The notes beneath the pieces are model-generated. The model did not search any database and had not been told where the DNA came from. It saw only the letters and a list, made by a program, of their open reading frames with translations. Shown piece after piece: positions 36,328 through 44,274 of a stretch of 64,000 bases of DNA. Source of the DNA: Larkinella arboricola (GTDB taxonomy: Bacteria; Bacteroidota; Bacteroidia; Cytophagales; Spirosomataceae); contig NZ_QLMC01000004.1 of NCBI RefSeq assembly GCF_003259745.1, forward strand, positions 124,001 through 188,000, in the 5' to 3' direction. Made by a program: the position numbers and the translations under genes. Positions within the stretch are counted from its first letter, which is position 1. Each line of letters begins with the position of its first letter.

Positions 36328-37701
36328 ATGCGCTTTTTTCTATCCCTAAGCCTTTGTCTTTCATTTTTAACCGCCTGGGCCCAACCAACTCAATCCCTTG
36401 CGCCACGGCTCCGTCGTAACTCGGTCGTCACACAGGAAGGTTCTACCCTGACACTTCAGGAAGCGATTTCAGCCGCCCTCGACAAGAGTTATCAGATTCG
36501 TATTTTTAAGTCGCAGGAGCAGATTGCCCGGACCGACTTCAAAACCGCTAAAGCCTCGTTTTTTCCGTTTGTAACCGGTAACTTGACGAATAACAACAAC
36601 CTGCAAAACCTGCGTCAGGAGTTTCTGGACGGGCTGCGTCCTCCGCAAAACCTCTACGGTATTACCAACCGTAATACGCAGGTGGGTTTAGGTGTTAACT
36701 GGATGGTATTTAACGGTTTCGGTAACTTTATCACGTACGACCGGCTGGGCGAAGTGGTCAAAATCAGCGAAGCCAACACCCGGGCCAGCATTGAAACAAC
36801 GGTAGCCGATGTCGCTACGGCTTATTACGACGTGATCCGGCAGTTGCAGCAATTGCTGTCGTTACGGCAGGCACTCGACATTTCCCGCGAACGACTCGAA
36901 CTGGCCCGCACCAATTTTGAAGTGGGCACGCGTTCGCGGGCGGATTTTCTGACCGCACAGGTAGACTACAACGCCGACAGTTCCGCGCTGGTGACCCAGC
37001 AGCAGAACGTGCGTAATTCCAAGATTTTCCTGAATACACTCTTGGTGCGCGACCCGGCCACCGAGTTTGCCGTTCGGGATACGATTATTGTCCGGACGGA
37101 CATTTCGCTCGACCAGCTTCGGCAGTCGCTGGGAGCCAACAACCCGCAGTTGATTGCTGCGTCCCTGAACCGTCGGGTGGCCGACCTGAACGTCCGGCTG
37201 GCCCGCTCAACGCGTCTGCCCGTTGTCAATGTGGTGGGTGGTTATAACTTTACGGCAATCAACAACCAGGGCGGTTTTGGGGTCCGGAGCGCCCGCAACG
37301 ACGCGCTGGTGTACGGTGTTCAGGCCAGCGTGCCCATTTTTACCGGTTTCAACCAGCGCCGGTTGATTGCCAACGCCCAGACCAGCGCGCTGATTACCGA
37401 GTATCAGGAGTCTGACCAGCGGCTGCAACTCCAGCAGGCCCTCGAACAAACCTATTCGCAATACCGTAATAACCTCATTCTGGTGAATCTGGAACTGGAG
37501 AGTTTCAAAATCGCCAACCAGAACGTGGATATTGCCTTCGAACGGTACCGGGTCGGGAACTCTACACCCGTCGAATTCCGCGATGTGCAGCGCAATGCCG
37601 TTGCCGCCGAAACCCGTCTGATCAACGCCGAATTTAACGCCAAGGTGGCCGAGATCGAACTCCTCCGGCTCAGCAGCCAGATTCTGCAACAAACGAAATG
37701 A
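36328..37701 (+). CDS. TolC family outer membrane protein (orphan)
   Basis: The 457-residue outer membrane efflux protein has a signal peptide (ending in FLTAWAQ). It has two OEP repeats with long Gln- and Leu-rich helices, for example LTLQEAISAALDKSYQIRIF near residue 45 and the GVNWMVFNGFGNFI barrel strand. Unlike the tolC gene at 245-1726, no pump or adaptor gene is beside it, so its partner must be encoded elsewhere. It is followed by a long inverted repeat. Confidence 0.92.
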   Translation: MRFFLSLSLCLSFLTAWAQPTQSLAPRLRRNSVVTQEGSTLTLQEAISAALDKSYQIRIFKSQEQIARTDFKTAKASFFPFVTGNLTNNNNLQNLRQEFLDGLRPPQNLYGITNRNTQVGLGVNWMVFNGFGNFITYDRLGEVVKISEANTRASIETTVADVATAYYDVIRQLQQLLSLRQALDISRERLELARTNFEVGTRSRADFLTAQVDYNADSSALVTQQQNVRNSKIFLNTLLVRDPATEFAVRDTIIVRTDISLDQLRQSLGANNPQLIAASLNRRVADLNVRLARSTRLPVVNVVGGYNFTAINNQGGFGVRSARNDALVYGVQASVPIFTGFNQRRLIANAQTSALITEYQESDQRLQLQQALEQTYSQYRNNLILVNLELESFKIANQNVDIAFERYRVGNSTPVEFRDVQRNAVAAETRLINAEFNAKVAEIELLRLSSQILQQTK

Positions 37702-37780
37702 ATTAAGAGTTAAGAGTGATGAGTTAAGAAGTAAAAAAGATATAAACTCTTAATTCATCACTCTTAACTCCTAACTCATT
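37702..37780. repeat. Intergenic inverted repeat of GAGTTAAGAGTGATGA-type units
   Basis: The left arm (37702-37731) and right arm (37744-37780) are near-perfect complements over about 28 bases and carry the same unit as the dyad at 32594-32661. The right arm runs straight into the ATG of the next gene at 37781. It could terminate the tolC transcript or be a small mobile repeat. Confidence 0.65.
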
Positions 37781-37978
37781 ATGCCCTGGACGAGAGCTAA
37801 TTATCCGGTGTCGCTGAAAAATTTTATGGCGCCGGTGCGAAATAAAGCGATTGAAATTGCCAATGCCCTGTTGAACGAGGGGATGCCAGAGGAGCGGGCC
37901 ATTCCGATTGCGACCGCCCGGGCCGAGGAGTGGGCGACAAACCGGAATATGAAAATACGGAAAACCAAAGCCGCCTGA
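37781..37978 (+). CDS. Small conserved YdaT/ChaB-like protein (65 aa)
   Basis: The protein begins MPWTRANYPVSLKNFMAPVR and continues NKAIEIANALLNEGMPEERA and IPIATARAEEW. This closely follows a short family found in Bacillus (YdaT-like, stress-associated) and many Bacteroidota, with the conserved P-W-T start, IANALL helix and A-I-P-I-A-T-A-x-A-x-E-W motif. Its molecular role is not known to me. It lies 17 bp before the YetF-like membrane gene and is probably co-transcribed with it. Confidence 0.75.
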   Translation: MPWTRANYPVSLKNFMAPVRNKAIEIANALLNEGMPEERAIPIATARAEEWATNRNMKIRKTKAA

Positions 37979-37995
37979 CCGACTCCGCCCCTTAC

Positions 37996-38691
37996 ATGAA
38001 CAAGGAAGAACCTGTTGAACCCTTCGATTGGCAACGCATATTTATTCATGACTTTCCGGTAGGCTACCTGGGCGAAGTGGCGTTGCGGACGGCCGTGATG
38101 TTTTTGATCATCCTGCTTGCGCTGAAAGTTTCGGGAAAGCGCGAAGTCAAGCAACTCTCCGTTTTTGAACTGGTTCTGGTTATCGGTTTAGGCTCTGCCG
38201 CGGGTGATCCCATGTTCTACGATGACGTTCCGCTGCTGGTGGCTGTCGTGGTTTTTGTGGTGATGATGACCTGCTACAAGATTTTTACCCGCCTGGCTGA
38301 TAAAAACAAAACGGCTCGGGAGTTTCTGGAGGGAAAACCCGTTTATGTCATTCAAAACGGCTGTATTCTGGTGCAGAACTTCGACGACGAAGACCTGGGG
38401 CTGGACGAACTATTTGCCGAGCTTCGGCTCGCGGGCGTCAAACAGCTCGGACAGGTCGAAACGGCGATTCTGGAACCCACCGGTGAAGTCAGTATTTTTC
38501 AGTTTGAACCCAACGATGTTAAATACGGTCTGCCCATCTTTCCTCATAAGCTGAAAGAGCCCATTGAAAGCCTTACCGAAGCCGGGCGTTATGCCTGTTG
38601 CCAATGCGGTCAGGTAGTCGAATATGGCCAGAAGCCGGTTAAAACCTGCCAACGCTGCGATCATCACCGGTGGGTGCGGGCGGAGAAGTAA
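37996..38691 (+). CDS. DUF421/YetF-like membrane protein
   Basis: From the ATG at 37996 the product has 231 residues. Three membrane helices (about 28-48, 53-72 and 78-96) are followed by the cytoplasmic DUF421 domain: SGKREVKQLSVFELVLVIGLG is the family hallmark, then GKPVYVIQNGCIL and LDELFAELRLAGV. The end carries an extra Cys-rich knuckle, CCQCGQVV and CQRCDHHRW, a likely zinc ribbon not typical of YetF proteins. The in-frame ATG at 37930 overlaps the preceding gene and was not chosen. The function is unknown; family members affect germination or stress in Bacillus. Confidence 0.85.
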   Translation: MNKEEPVEPFDWQRIFIHDFPVGYLGEVALRTAVMFLIILLALKVSGKREVKQLSVFELVLVIGLGSAAGDPMFYDDVPLLVAVVVFVVMMTCYKIFTRLADKNKTAREFLEGKPVYVIQNGCILVQNFDDEDLGLDELFAELRLAGVKQLGQVETAILEPTGEVSIFQFEPNDVKYGLPIFPHKLKEPIESLTEAGRYACCQCGQVVEYGQKPVKTCQRCDHHRWVRAEK

Positions 38692-38704
38692 GGGCGAAAG
38701 TCCT

Positions 38705-39766
38705 TTATACCTTCACTTTATCTTTTAAAAACTTCAGCAAGAGCTTCTCAATCGGGTCCAGCCCATATTTCGAGGTCTGGCGAAACTGGTTTTTGCGTTT
38801 GAAATACGGGTTCAGATCCTGGCATTCGTAGGCTTCGAGCACCTGTGGATGGACGTAATACTTTCGGCTGACGGTGCGGGTGTTGCCCAGCCGGTGTGCC
38901 ACCTGTTCCAGCACGGTATTGATGTTTTTCTTCGCTTCCTTATCCGTCGTACACGGTTCGAGTTCGGCCAGCAGCCGCAGGGCGTTGACGGTTCCGGCCC
39001 AGGTCCGGAAGTCTTTGGCCGAAAACTCCGTGCCCGTGCATTCCCGTAGGTACTCGTTCACCATGCCGGAGTCGATGCTGCGGTGTTCGCCGTTTTCGTC
39101 GTAATACTGAAACAATTCCTTACCCGGTATATCGCGGCAGGCTTTGACCAGCCGGGCCAGCCGCCGATCCTGAACTGTAATGTCGTGGTAAATGCCCTTT
39201 TTTCCCTTGAACCGGAACCGCATCCCCGTGTTCACGACGTTGACGTGCTTATCTTTCAAGGTGGTCAGACCGTAGTGGCCGTATTCTTTTTCGTACGATG
39301 CGTTGCCGATTCGGATCAGCGTCTGTTCCATCACACTCAGTGCAATGGCAATCACTTTTTCTTTGGTCAGCGCCCGGTTTTTCAAATCGTTCTCAATACG
39401 GGCACGGAGAGCGGGCAACTGTTCTCCGAAAGCCACCATCCGAAAAAACTTGGTTTCACTGCGAATGGTATTCCAGTTTGAATGATAGCGGTATTGTTTC
39501 CGTCCTTTCGTATCAATTCCGGTGGCCTGCAAGTGCCCATTGGGTTTGGAGCAAATCCAGACATTCTCCCAGGCAGGCGGCAGGGCCAGTTTTTTGATGC
39601 GGTTCAGGGTTTCTTCGTCGTCGATTTCGTTACCGTTTTGGTCTTTATAAAGAAAACGATCACCCGCCCGCTGGCGCTGAATACCGGGTGCGGAGTCATT
39701 AACATAAACTAATTTGACGGCCCTGGCGGCTTTAACAGGGTCCTGGGCCAGTGTTGCGAGATTCAT
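38705..39766 (-). CDS. DNA topoisomerase IB (poxvirus-like)
   Basis: From the ATG at 39766 the product has 353 residues, the usual size of the small bacterial TopIB. The N-terminal domain has LPPAWENVWICSKPNGHLQATG. The catalytic domain has the active-site Arg/Lys/His set in RIGNASYEKEYGHYGLTTLK, KDFRTWAGT, and SRKYYVHPQV with the nucleophilic Tyr near the C-terminus. It relaxes supercoils by nicking and resealing one strand. An upstream in-frame start at 39808 adds 14 residues and is less likely. It converges with the YetF-like gene, 13 bp apart. Confidence 0.93.
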   Translation of the reverse strand: MNLATLAQDPVKAARAVKLVYVNDSAPGIQRQRAGDRFLYKDQNGNEIDDEETLNRIKKLALPPAWENVWICSKPNGHLQATGIDTKGRKQYRYHSNWNTIRSETKFFRMVAFGEQLPALRARIENDLKNRALTKEKVIAIALSVMEQTLIRIGNASYEKEYGHYGLTTLKDKHVNVVNTGMRFRFKGKKGIYHDITVQDRRLARLVKACRDIPGKELFQYYDENGEHRSIDSGMVNEYLRECTGTEFSAKDFRTWAGTVNALRLLAELEPCTTDKEAKKNINTVLEQVAHRLGNTRTVSRKYYVHPQVLEAYECQDLNPYFKRKNQFRQTSKYGLDPIEKLLLKFLKDKVKV

Positions 39767-39883
39767 GGAATGGGGTTCAATTCTCTCATAAACCGATCCG
39801 GCAGGCAAATAGTTAAACCGCCGGATGGATATTTAGACCGGGGGAGCAGCGGTTTCATGGCATCGGGCGGGGCTGGCTGACCA

Positions 39884-39921
39884 CAAAAAAATGAGACTGA
39901 GCGGAAGCCGCTCAGTCTCAT
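39884..39921 (-). terminator. Terminator of the SulP transporter gene
   Basis: A perfect 14-bp stem, ATGAGACTGAGCGG (39891-39904) with CCGCTCAGTCTCAT (39908-39921), has a three-base loop. It is followed on the minus strand by seven T residues (39890-39884) and lies 24 bp after the SulP stop. Confidence 0.85.
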
Positions 39922-39944
39922 CGACATTGTCACACAAAGAATAC

Positions 39945-41591
39945 TTATTTCATCTGCTCGATCTCACGCAAATGCCGGTTGCGTTTGGCGATAATGGATT
40001 CAGGAATGGGTTTATGATCGGAGATCGGTTCGCGCAAAAAAACAAGCTGAATGTTCCGCTTCAGGGCCGTTTCTCTAAAGTTATAGATGGTATTCATCAC
40101 ATCACTGTCGATGTACGACGACTGGCTGCTGTCAATCTCCACCACGGCGTTGTCCGGGATGGAAGTCAGGAGTTTTACCATACTGGCCTTGCTCAGAAAG
40201 GACACATAATCGCCCATGCTGATGCGGATGTGCTCTTTTTCTCCATTCTGGAAAACATGGATACGGTGGGCATTTCGGTAATTTTCCCGCAGGATGAAAA
40301 AGAGCGCCACCAGCATCCCGAGAGCAATCCCGGTTAACAGATCCGTCAGCAGAATGGCCACCACCGTAGCTACAAACGGAATAAACTTATCGATGCCTTC
40401 GTTGTACAATTGTTTGAAGATGCTGATTCGGGCCAGTTTATAGCCCGTAATGAGCAGAATGGAAGCCAGAGCGGCCCAGGGAATTTGGTTTAGGACAGAG
40501 GGTAGCGCAATAACACAAACCAGCAACAGCGTTCCATGTAGTAAAGCTGCCAGTTTCGTCCGTGCTCCGGCGTTGATGCTAACCGAACTCCGGACAATCA
40601 CTGACGTCAGCGGAATACCACCGATCAAACCGCTAACCAGATTGCCGATTCCCTGCGCTTTTAATTCCGCGTTGGTGGGCGTTTTGCGTTTGAGCGGGTC
40701 GAGTTGATCCGACGCTTCGATGGCCAGCAGTGCTTCCAGGCTGGCAACCAGGGCAATCGATAAGGCGGAAGCATAGACCTGCGGGTTATTCCACTGGTCA
40801 AAATCGGGCCAGGTAAACAGGCCGAAAAAACCGCTAAAGCTTTCGGCCACCGGTAGTTGAACCAGGTGATTGCCCTTCAGGGCGAACGCAGGGGCGATGG
40901 CACTCACCAGGCCGTTGATGCCAATACCAAGGACAACGACGACCAAAGCCCCGGGAATGTTTTTCAGGAGGGCATGTTGCTTGAAAACCGGCCGTTCCCA
41001 CAACAGCAGAATGATGAGCGAAAGGGCCGCAATCAGCACCGCTACGCCATTCAGTTGCTCCAGCGCCATCCGGAACTGATTGAGGATATTGAACCCTTCG
41101 GGCTGAAACAGCGAAATTTCTTCCGCTGAGTCGGCGTCGTAGCCTACCAGGTGCGGTATCTGTTTTATAATCAGGATAACACCAATACCAGCCAGCATTC
41201 CTTTGATAACCGAAGACGGAAAGAAGTTACTGATGCTGCCCGCTCGCAGGTAGCCCAGGCCGACCTGGATCAGACCGGCGAGGCAGGTGGCCAGCAGAAA
41301 CGCCGGAAAGGACCCGAGGGATTCGATGGCGGCCAGCGTAACCACAATCAGACCGGCTTCCGGCCCGGAAATACTGAGCGCCGACCGGCTGAATAGTCCT
41401 ACGACTAACCCACCGACAATTCCGGCGATAATCCCCGAGAAAAGCGGGGCTCCGGAGGCTAAGGCAATGCCCAGGCATAAAGGCACCGCGACCAGAAAGG
41501 AAACTACCCCGCCACGAATGTCGCCTACGACATTGCTGAAATCAAGAGTCCGGGCGCTTGTATGTGTTGTTTTTACGTGATTCATTGGCAT
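39945..41591 (-). CDS. SulP family inorganic anion transporter
   Basis: From the ATG at 41591 the product has 548 residues. The SulP core (about 25-420) has many helices and blocks such as DIRGGVVSFLVAVPLCLGIALASG, and SISGPEAGLIVVTLAAI. A C-terminal STAS domain (about 440-520) includes VVEIDSSQSSYIDSDVMNTIY. SulP proteins move sulfate, bicarbonate or other anions. The truncated STAS loop and the Bacteroidota SulP pattern do not tell which. A second ATG at 41585 is equally possible. No carbonic anhydrase is fused. Confidence 0.9.
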   Translation of the reverse strand: MPMNHVKTTHTSARTLDFSNVVGDIRGGVVSFLVAVPLCLGIALASGAPLFSGIIAGIVGGLVVGLFSRSALSISGPEAGLIVVTLAAIESLGSFPAFLLATCLAGLIQVGLGYLRAGSISNFFPSSVIKGMLAGIGVILIIKQIPHLVGYDADSAEEISLFQPEGFNILNQFRMALEQLNGVAVLIAALSLIILLLWERPVFKQHALLKNIPGALVVVVLGIGINGLVSAIAPAFALKGNHLVQLPVAESFSGFFGLFTWPDFDQWNNPQVYASALSIALVASLEALLAIEASDQLDPLKRKTPTNAELKAQGIGNLVSGLIGGIPLTSVIVRSSVSINAGARTKLAALLHGTLLLVCVIALPSVLNQIPWAALASILLITGYKLARISIFKQLYNEGIDKFIPFVATVVAILLTDLLTGIALGMLVALFFILRENYRNAHRIHVFQNGEKEHIRISMGDYVSFLSKASMVKLLTSIPDNAVVEIDSSQSSYIDSDVMNTIYNFRETALKRNIQLVFLREPISDHKPIPESIIAKRNRHLREIEQMK

Positions 41592-41767
41592 GGTTGTATT
41601 CCAGATTTTCCCCGTTTTAGCACCGGAGTAACCGGCGTAGAAAATAGGGCAATTGTTCACGTTGCGTTGGCAGATGAAACCGGATCAGCTAAAACACCGA
41701 AACGGTTCTGCCCATAAAACGGTCCGGCTGAGAACGGTTTTTGCCGAATCAGGAAATTGGGTGAGGG

Positions 41768-42082
41768 TTAATTAGAAGATTCAGACGCAACCAGAACCGT
41801 TTTATCCGTTTGTGCAGGTCCGGATACTGCGTTGCTAGCTTCGGTCGTGCGCGTAGCCTTTATTTGGAACAGCTCGCGTTCAAGTTGGCTTTTTACAGCC
41901 CGCAGGGAGTCTGCTTCAAAAGCTTTGGCCTCATATTGGGAGCGGTACGTCTCCTTATCAAGCTTATTCTCGTTATAATTAATGTAGAAATCTAGCCCGA
42001 TAGCGAAAAAAATCAAGCCCCATACGATGCCCCAGTTGCGGAGTTCATTGCCTCTTTTGGTGAAATTAGTGCTCGTTGCCAT
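41768..42082 (-). CDS. Small membrane protein with coiled coil (104 aa)
   Basis: I do not recognise a named family. From the ATG at 42082 there is one membrane helix (about 18-36, WGIVWGLIFFAIGLDFYI), then a charged coiled-coil segment (about 45-80, KAFEADSLRAVKSQLERELF) and a Ser/Thr-rich tail. A -7 element, TACTTTTG (42119-42112 on the minus strand), 30 bases upstream supports this start over the in-frame one at 42133. It lies between the SulP gene and the sensor kinase gene, with no operon link shown. Confidence 0.65.
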   Translation of the reverse strand: MATSTNFTKRGNELRNWGIVWGLIFFAIGLDFYINYNENKLDKETYRSQYEAKAFEADSLRAVKSQLERELFQIKATRTTEASNAVSGPAQTDKTVLVASESSN

Positions 42083-42111
42083 AGTTCTGTAATTGATTGG
42101 TGCGACGATTA

Positions 42112-42119
42112 CAAAAGTA
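42112..42119 (-). promoter_or_regulatory. -7 promoter element of the 104-aa membrane protein gene
   Basis: The minus strand reads TACTTTTG, a full match to TAnnTTTG, placing the start near 42105 and giving a leader of about 23 bases. Confidence 0.45.
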
Positions 42120-42196
42120 TGGCTTACTTGCAAGGGCTTAATTAAGAGTCTATTAGAAGTTCATGAGAGGATGGTTATAATCCGATTAGAAACCGA

Positions 42197-43573
42197 TTAG
42201 AGTTTTTTGGGAAATTTCAATAAAAAATTGGTTCCTTCATTGATGCGGGAAGAAACATTGATCTGGCCGCGGTGAAGCTGGATGATTCGGTAGGTCAGGG
42301 GCAGACCAATGCCGTAACCATGAATTCGCTTGGCGTTCTCAGCCCGGAAAAATGGCTCATAAATATGCTTGATGTCGGCTTCGTCAATACCGATTCCTTC
42401 ATCTTTAAACTGGATAGTAACCCACTGTTCGTTAGCGCCCATAATCACCTCAACCCGGTTGTTGGCGGAAAATTTACAGCCGTTTTCCATCAGGTTGACA
42501 AACGCCGAAATCAACAGGGAAAGGCTTCCCTGAACGGTCAGCGACGACTGCATGGCTTCGGTTTCTTTTTCAAATGAAAAAATGACATGGTAATCCGGCC
42601 GCCGGGTGGTCAGCATTCGGGTAGCCTGGTAAATGGCATCGTCCAGCGACACTTCGTTGAATTTCATCGTCGCATCATCCAGGCTGACCTGTGCCAGTTC
42701 GAGCAGGTTATTGGCCAGCAGATTCAGCCGTTTGATTACCTCCAGCACCGACTTCCACTTGGCTTCATGTTCTTCCACCGTCCGTTGTTTGATCAGCGTG
42801 ACTTCAATCTGGCCGGTGATGATCGTGAGGGGCGTCCGCAGCTCGTGGGATGCATTGGCGACAAAATTGCGTTGTACCTCAAAGGCTTCCTGCACGCGGT
42901 CGAGCATGGAATTAAACGTATGGGCCAGCTGGGCAATCTCGTCGCTGTTATCACCGGCGTCGACCCGCTGGTTCAGGTTCGACACTTTAATCTGATCCAC
43001 CTGCCGGATGACATTGGAAATCGGACGCAGAAACCGCCCGGCAAAAATCCAGCCCGACAACCCGACCAGCGCCAGGCTAAACGCCAGCCCAAAACCGAGA
43101 ATCTTGCGCAGATGAGCCATTTCAATCAAGCCGTATTCATCGTAAGCCGACGCAATGATGATGTATTCCTGATTTTGATACGTGTAGGCAATCCCGACAA
43201 TTTCCCGTCTGTTCCGGCGCAGATAGAGTTGTTTCCGCTCCCGAATCCGGGTCAGCAGGTTATTACGGTCCGCCATTTCGCTGGATGTGTTGGCGCTGGC
43301 GTACATGATTTTATTTTGCTGGTTATAAATAATGATGTGCTCTTCGGGTAGCGAGGTAAGGTTTTTTCGCTCAATTAATTGGAGGAGTGCCGAGTTGATT
43401 TCATTCTCTTCAATGAGCAGCGAAGCCGTCGTCTTGGCTTTATCGACCAGCCGGTTATAGAAGTCGCGCTGCCGGAAATATTCCGAGATAAAATAAATGA
43501 CAAGCGAGAAAAGCACCAGGTTAGCGGCAACCGTAATCAGAAATGTAAGTGAAATCCGGGCTCGTATCTTCAT
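42197..43573 (-). CDS. HAMP-containing sensor histidine kinase
   Basis: The 458-residue protein has two membrane helices (about 7-30 and 160-180) around a periplasmic sensor domain, a HAMP domain (LNQRVDAGDNSDEIAQLAHT), the HisKA box FVANASHELRTPLTIITGQI with the phosphorylated His, and a HATPase domain with N box (LMENGCKFSANN), GIGIDEADIKHIYEPF and GYGIGLPL. It follows its response regulator gene by 3 bp, forming a classical OmpR-type two-component pair. The signal sensed is unknown. Confidence 0.93.
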   Translation of the reverse strand: MKIRARISLTFLITVAANLVLFSLVIYFISEYFRQRDFYNRLVDKAKTTASLLIEENEINSALLQLIERKNLTSLPEEHIIIYNQQNKIMYASANTSSEMADRNNLLTRIRERKQLYLRRNRREIVGIAYTYQNQEYIIIASAYDEYGLIEMAHLRKILGFGLAFSLALVGLSGWIFAGRFLRPISNVIRQVDQIKVSNLNQRVDAGDNSDEIAQLAHTFNSMLDRVQEAFEVQRNFVANASHELRTPLTIITGQIEVTLIKQRTVEEHEAKWKSVLEVIKRLNLLANNLLELAQVSLDDATMKFNEVSLDDAIYQATRMLTTRRPDYHVIFSFEKETEAMQSSLTVQGSLSLLISAFVNLMENGCKFSANNRVEVIMGANEQWVTIQFKDEGIGIDEADIKHIYEPFFRAENAKRIHGYGIGLPLTYRIIQLHRGQINVSSRINEGTNFLLKFPKKL

Positions 43574-43576
43574 TTG

Positions 43577-44257
43577 TTATTCGTCAGATTCCTGCATGAT
43601 ATAACCAATTCCACTAATGGTATGAATCAGTTTAGGTGAAAAGTCTTTATCGATTTTTTTGCGAAGGTAATTGACGTAAACATCCACCACGTTCGTCCCC
43701 GTATCAAAGTTGACATCCCAGACTTTCTCGGTAATTTCGTTGCGGGACAGGGCTTTGTTCTGGTTTTTCATGAAAAACTCCAGCAGGGCCAGTTCACGGG
43801 CTGTCAGCAGAATTTTCTGATTGCCCCGTTTAACGGTTTTGCTCTCCAGATTGAATTCCAGATCGGCAATTTTAAGTACGGGGTCAGACGATGGCAGCGA
43901 GCGTCGGCGGTTGAGCGCCCGCAGTCTGGCAATTAATTCCCTGAATTCGAAAGGCTTAATCAGGTAATCGTCGGCGCCGGCATCAAAACCGCTTAATTTG
44001 CTGTCGGTACTGCTTAGGGCCGTCAGCATCAGAATGGATACATTTTCGTACCGGCTCCGGATGATTTTGCACAACTCAAACCCGTTAATTACCGGAAGGT
44101 TAACATCCAGAATAATAGTTGTATATTCCTTATTCGACAGCAGTACCTGGGCTTGTAAGGCATCATTGGCAATGTCTGCACTGAATCCGTAATCTTCCAG
44201 TCCGCTCTTAATAAAGGAGGCAACTTCATGCTCATCTTCTACAATTAATATCTGCAT
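43577..44257 (-). CDS. OmpR/PhoB family response regulator
   Basis: The 226-residue protein has a receiver domain (1-120; acidic pair VEDE, phosphorylated Asp in IILDVNLP, Lys in DDYLIKPFEF) and a C-terminal winged helix (130-226; NEITEKVWDVNFDTGTNVVD, then VYVNYLRKKID). It pairs with the kinase gene downstream. It is preceded by the ceramidase-like gene on the same strand with only 17 bp between them, so all three may be transcribed together. Confidence 0.95.
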   Translation of the reverse strand: MQILIVEDEHEVASFIKSGLEDYGFSADIANDALQAQVLLSNKEYTTIILDVNLPVINGFELCKIIRSRYENVSILMLTALSSTDSKLSGFDAGADDYLIKPFEFRELIARLRALNRRRSLPSSDPVLKIADLEFNLESKTVKRGNQKILLTARELALLEFFMKNQNKALSRNEITEKVWDVNFDTGTNVVDVYVNYLRKKIDKDFSPKLIHTISGIGYIMQESDE

Positions 44258-44274
44258 AAAACCAACAATATGGT

